63,142 nt of DNA, taken from the NCBI GenBank assembly GCA_945861875.1, contig CAMAWC010000010.1, positions 1 through 63,142 of the forward strand, written 5' to 3'. Below the pieces are notes generated by a model. The model ran no database searches, was not told the DNA's origin, and worked only from the letters and a program-made list of their open reading frames with translations. Positions 61,776-63,142 of the stretch are shown piece after piece. The stretch comes from Bordetella parapertussis. Its GTDB lineage: Bacteria > Pseudomonadota > Gammaproteobacteria > Burkholderiales > SG8-39. A program made the translations under genes and the position numbers. How positions within the stretch are numbered: the first letter of the stretch is position 1; each line of letters begins with the position of its first letter.

Positions 61776-62821
61776 GCGGAGGCCTCGACGCGGAATGTCA
61801 TTACAAACCCGGGGGAGGGATCAGACTCGACGCGGATACTGCCATGCATCTGTTCGACCAGCAGGCGCACCAGGCGCAGGCCCAGCGTTCCCCCACCCTC
61901 AACGTCGAACTCTTTGGGAATGGGTTTGCCGTCGTTGATCACGCTAAGGGTAATTTCCCCCGGGAAATCTTCGCTCAGCGCGACGCCAACGACGCCACCC
62001 CTGCCAAGGGGAAAAGCGTGCTTCAACGCATTGGTCACCAGTTCACTGACAATCAGCCCGCACGGAATGGCGATATTGATGGGAAGGTGGACATCGCGCG
62101 CATTGATGGCCCACTCGACCGGCCCCGCCGCCCGCCCCCAGGAATCGGCCAGGGCGGCCAGCATCGTCTCGAGAAAAGCCTGGAAGTTGACGCTGGCGAA
62201 GTCCTTGGACTGGTACAGGGTCTGGTGAACCAGCGCCATGGCGCGCACCCGCGCCTGCACGTCGCGCATCAATTCGCCGAAAACGGGGTCGCTGCTATCG
62301 AGGGCCTGCAGGTCGAGCAGGCTGTGGACGATTTGCAGGTTGTTCTTGACGCGGTGGTGAATTTAACCGAGCAGCAGGTCTTTTTCTTTCAAGGCTGCGC
62401 TGATGCGCGCCTCGCGCTCATTGCGCTCTGACATGTCGACCACCGCCGACAAGACCATCGGCCCGCGCTCGGTCTGGACGGGATTAAGGCCGATTCCAAT
62501 CGGGAACTCGGCGCCGTCACTACGCCGACCAGTCACCTCAGGGACCGCGCCCAAGGGCAGCGCGTGCGCCGTATCGAGCGTCTCCTCGATTAGGGCCTGG
62601 ACTTGCGGCAGCGCGCGCTCTGCCACGACCAGACTGACCGCCAAGCCGGTCATTTGGCCGTGCCCGTAGCCGAACACCTGCTCGGCCAGCAAGTTGCCGC
62701 GCTCCACGTGGCCGTCCTTTGCCACGAGCAAAATCGCCACCGGCAAACTGTCAAACGCCCGGTCAAGCAAACTGTCGGGCATGCACGGCGCGGCTTCAGA
62801 CCCAGTCAAGAGCTTGTCCAT
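61772..62821 (-). pseudogene. PAS sensor histidine kinase (HisKA_2/HWE-like) split by an in-frame TAA
   Basis: The ATG at 62821 has GGGAG upstream. The first 152 codons encode a PAS domain ending SAALKEKDLLLG. Codon 153 (62365-62363) is TAA. The same frame continues IHHRVKNNLQIVHSLLDLQ, the phosphoacceptor motif of HisKA_2 kinases, where relatives have Glu before IHHRVKNN. The ATPase part follows (NALKHAFPLG, NDGKPIP, GTLGLRLVRLLVEQMHGSI) to 61772. A single GAA-to-TAA change would explain the break. A shorter product could start at 62272 but would lack the His. Confidence 0.85.
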
Positions 62822-62983
62822 CGCATCTCCCACCGGAACCGTGTTCCGGTGTCTGCCCGGGAATTGATTAGTCCCGGAAGACTGCGTTTTCACAATACAC
62901 CTTACCTCGACTTAAATCTTATTTTTGTCCGGCTTAACAAAGGCAGTGCTTGCGCGGCGCGGCGCGGCGGCGGAAGGGGAAAG

Positions 62984-63020
62984 TGGCTGGAAACCCGCGC
63001 CAGACGGGCGTTTCCAGCCA
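62984..63020. repeat. Dispersed TGGCTGGAAAC hairpin
   Basis: TGGCTGGAAAC (62984-62994) and GTTTCCAGCCA (63010-63020) are exact inverted arms around 15 bases that can pair further (CCCG with CGGG). Related sequences lie at 52996-53028, 3324-3340 and 53858-53884. I see no gene in 62822-63142; the last 120 bases carry nothing I can identify. Confidence 0.7.
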
Positions 63021-63142
63021 TCCATGTCGGCACCAATGGGCGAATGCAAGCGCACAGCTTACGCACCGACCGCAGCTTTAGCCCCCGGCGCCCCGCCCGC
63101 CTCCGGTCAGCACTTCACCCTACTCGGGCATGCCGCCTCTGC

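Noticed and set aside
61772-62272. Independent short histidine-kinase gene starting at the ATG at 62272
   Set aside because: It would lack the IHHRVKNN acceptor histidine and the PAS domain. The frame is continuous with the upstream part except for one TAA, so a broken single gene is the better explanation.

Overview
The window is high-GC bacterial chromosome. Its gene content (six Bug/TctC-type binding proteins, beta-ketoadipate and meta-cleavage enzymes, HyuAB, TRAP and Liv transporters, dRS3-like ATTCCC-N8-GGGAAT repeats) suggests a catabolically versatile betaproteobacterium, probably Burkholderiales-like. That placement is inference from gene families only. I saw no rRNA, tRNA, CRISPR array, prophage or replication origin.

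Layout. 1-2832: end of an IS3-type element that has truncated a methyltransferase gene, then a D-threonine aldolase-like gene and a DinB-like gene. 2833-3447: dispersed structured repeats. 3448-16967 (minus): a long directon with hyuAB, a DapA-family lyase/aldolase, a complete livKHMGF transporter, an amidohydrolase and a TRAP transporter. 17169-24121: small genes, three Bug proteins, a cupin, an alpha/beta hydrolase and an HD-GYP protein. 24241-28592 (minus): 3-oxoadipyl-CoA thiolase, extradiol-type dioxygenase, MetE-like protein, Bug protein. 28749: nitroreductase. 29466-43734 (minus): pcaIJ, maleylacetate reductase, hydroxyquinol-type intradiol dioxygenase, two beta-hydroxyacid dehydrogenase paralogues around an amidohydrolase and an M24 protein, a Bug protein, and a second Liv transporter with a LivM-LivG fusion. 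44153-52985: an IlvD/Edd dehydratase, two envelope-type hypotheticals, then hpaH, hpaI, a 2-hydroxyacid dehydrogenase, an LDH2-type dehydrogenase and an MFS permease. 52986-53888: nested inverted repeats. 53889-58312 (minus): RraA-type aldolase, Bug protein, LigI-like lactonase, SDR, SGNH-like protein. 58506-62821: a ModA-like protein and two-component signalling genes, one split by an in-frame stop.

How it works together: most modules pair a binding protein or permease with a few enzymes that feed central metabolism. The clearest route is hydroxyquinol to maleylacetate to 3-oxoadipate to 3-oxoadipyl-CoA to acetyl-CoA plus succinyl-CoA. All four steps are encoded in 27390-43734, and an IclR/PcaR-like palindrome lies upstream of pcaIJ. 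The hpaH-hpaI and LigI/RraA sets look like lower parts of meta-cleavage routes whose upper parts are outside the window.

Most notable non-coding signals: (1) three copies of a hairpin element whose stems covary while both internal-loop strands keep identical lengths and near-identical sequence; (2) a roughly 800-bp mirror-nested inverted-repeat region; (3) a shared operator-like palindrome GTGAnAAAATTnTCAC upstream of hpaH and of the LDH2-type gene; (4) a TAA codon inside the phosphoacceptor motif of a sensor kinase.
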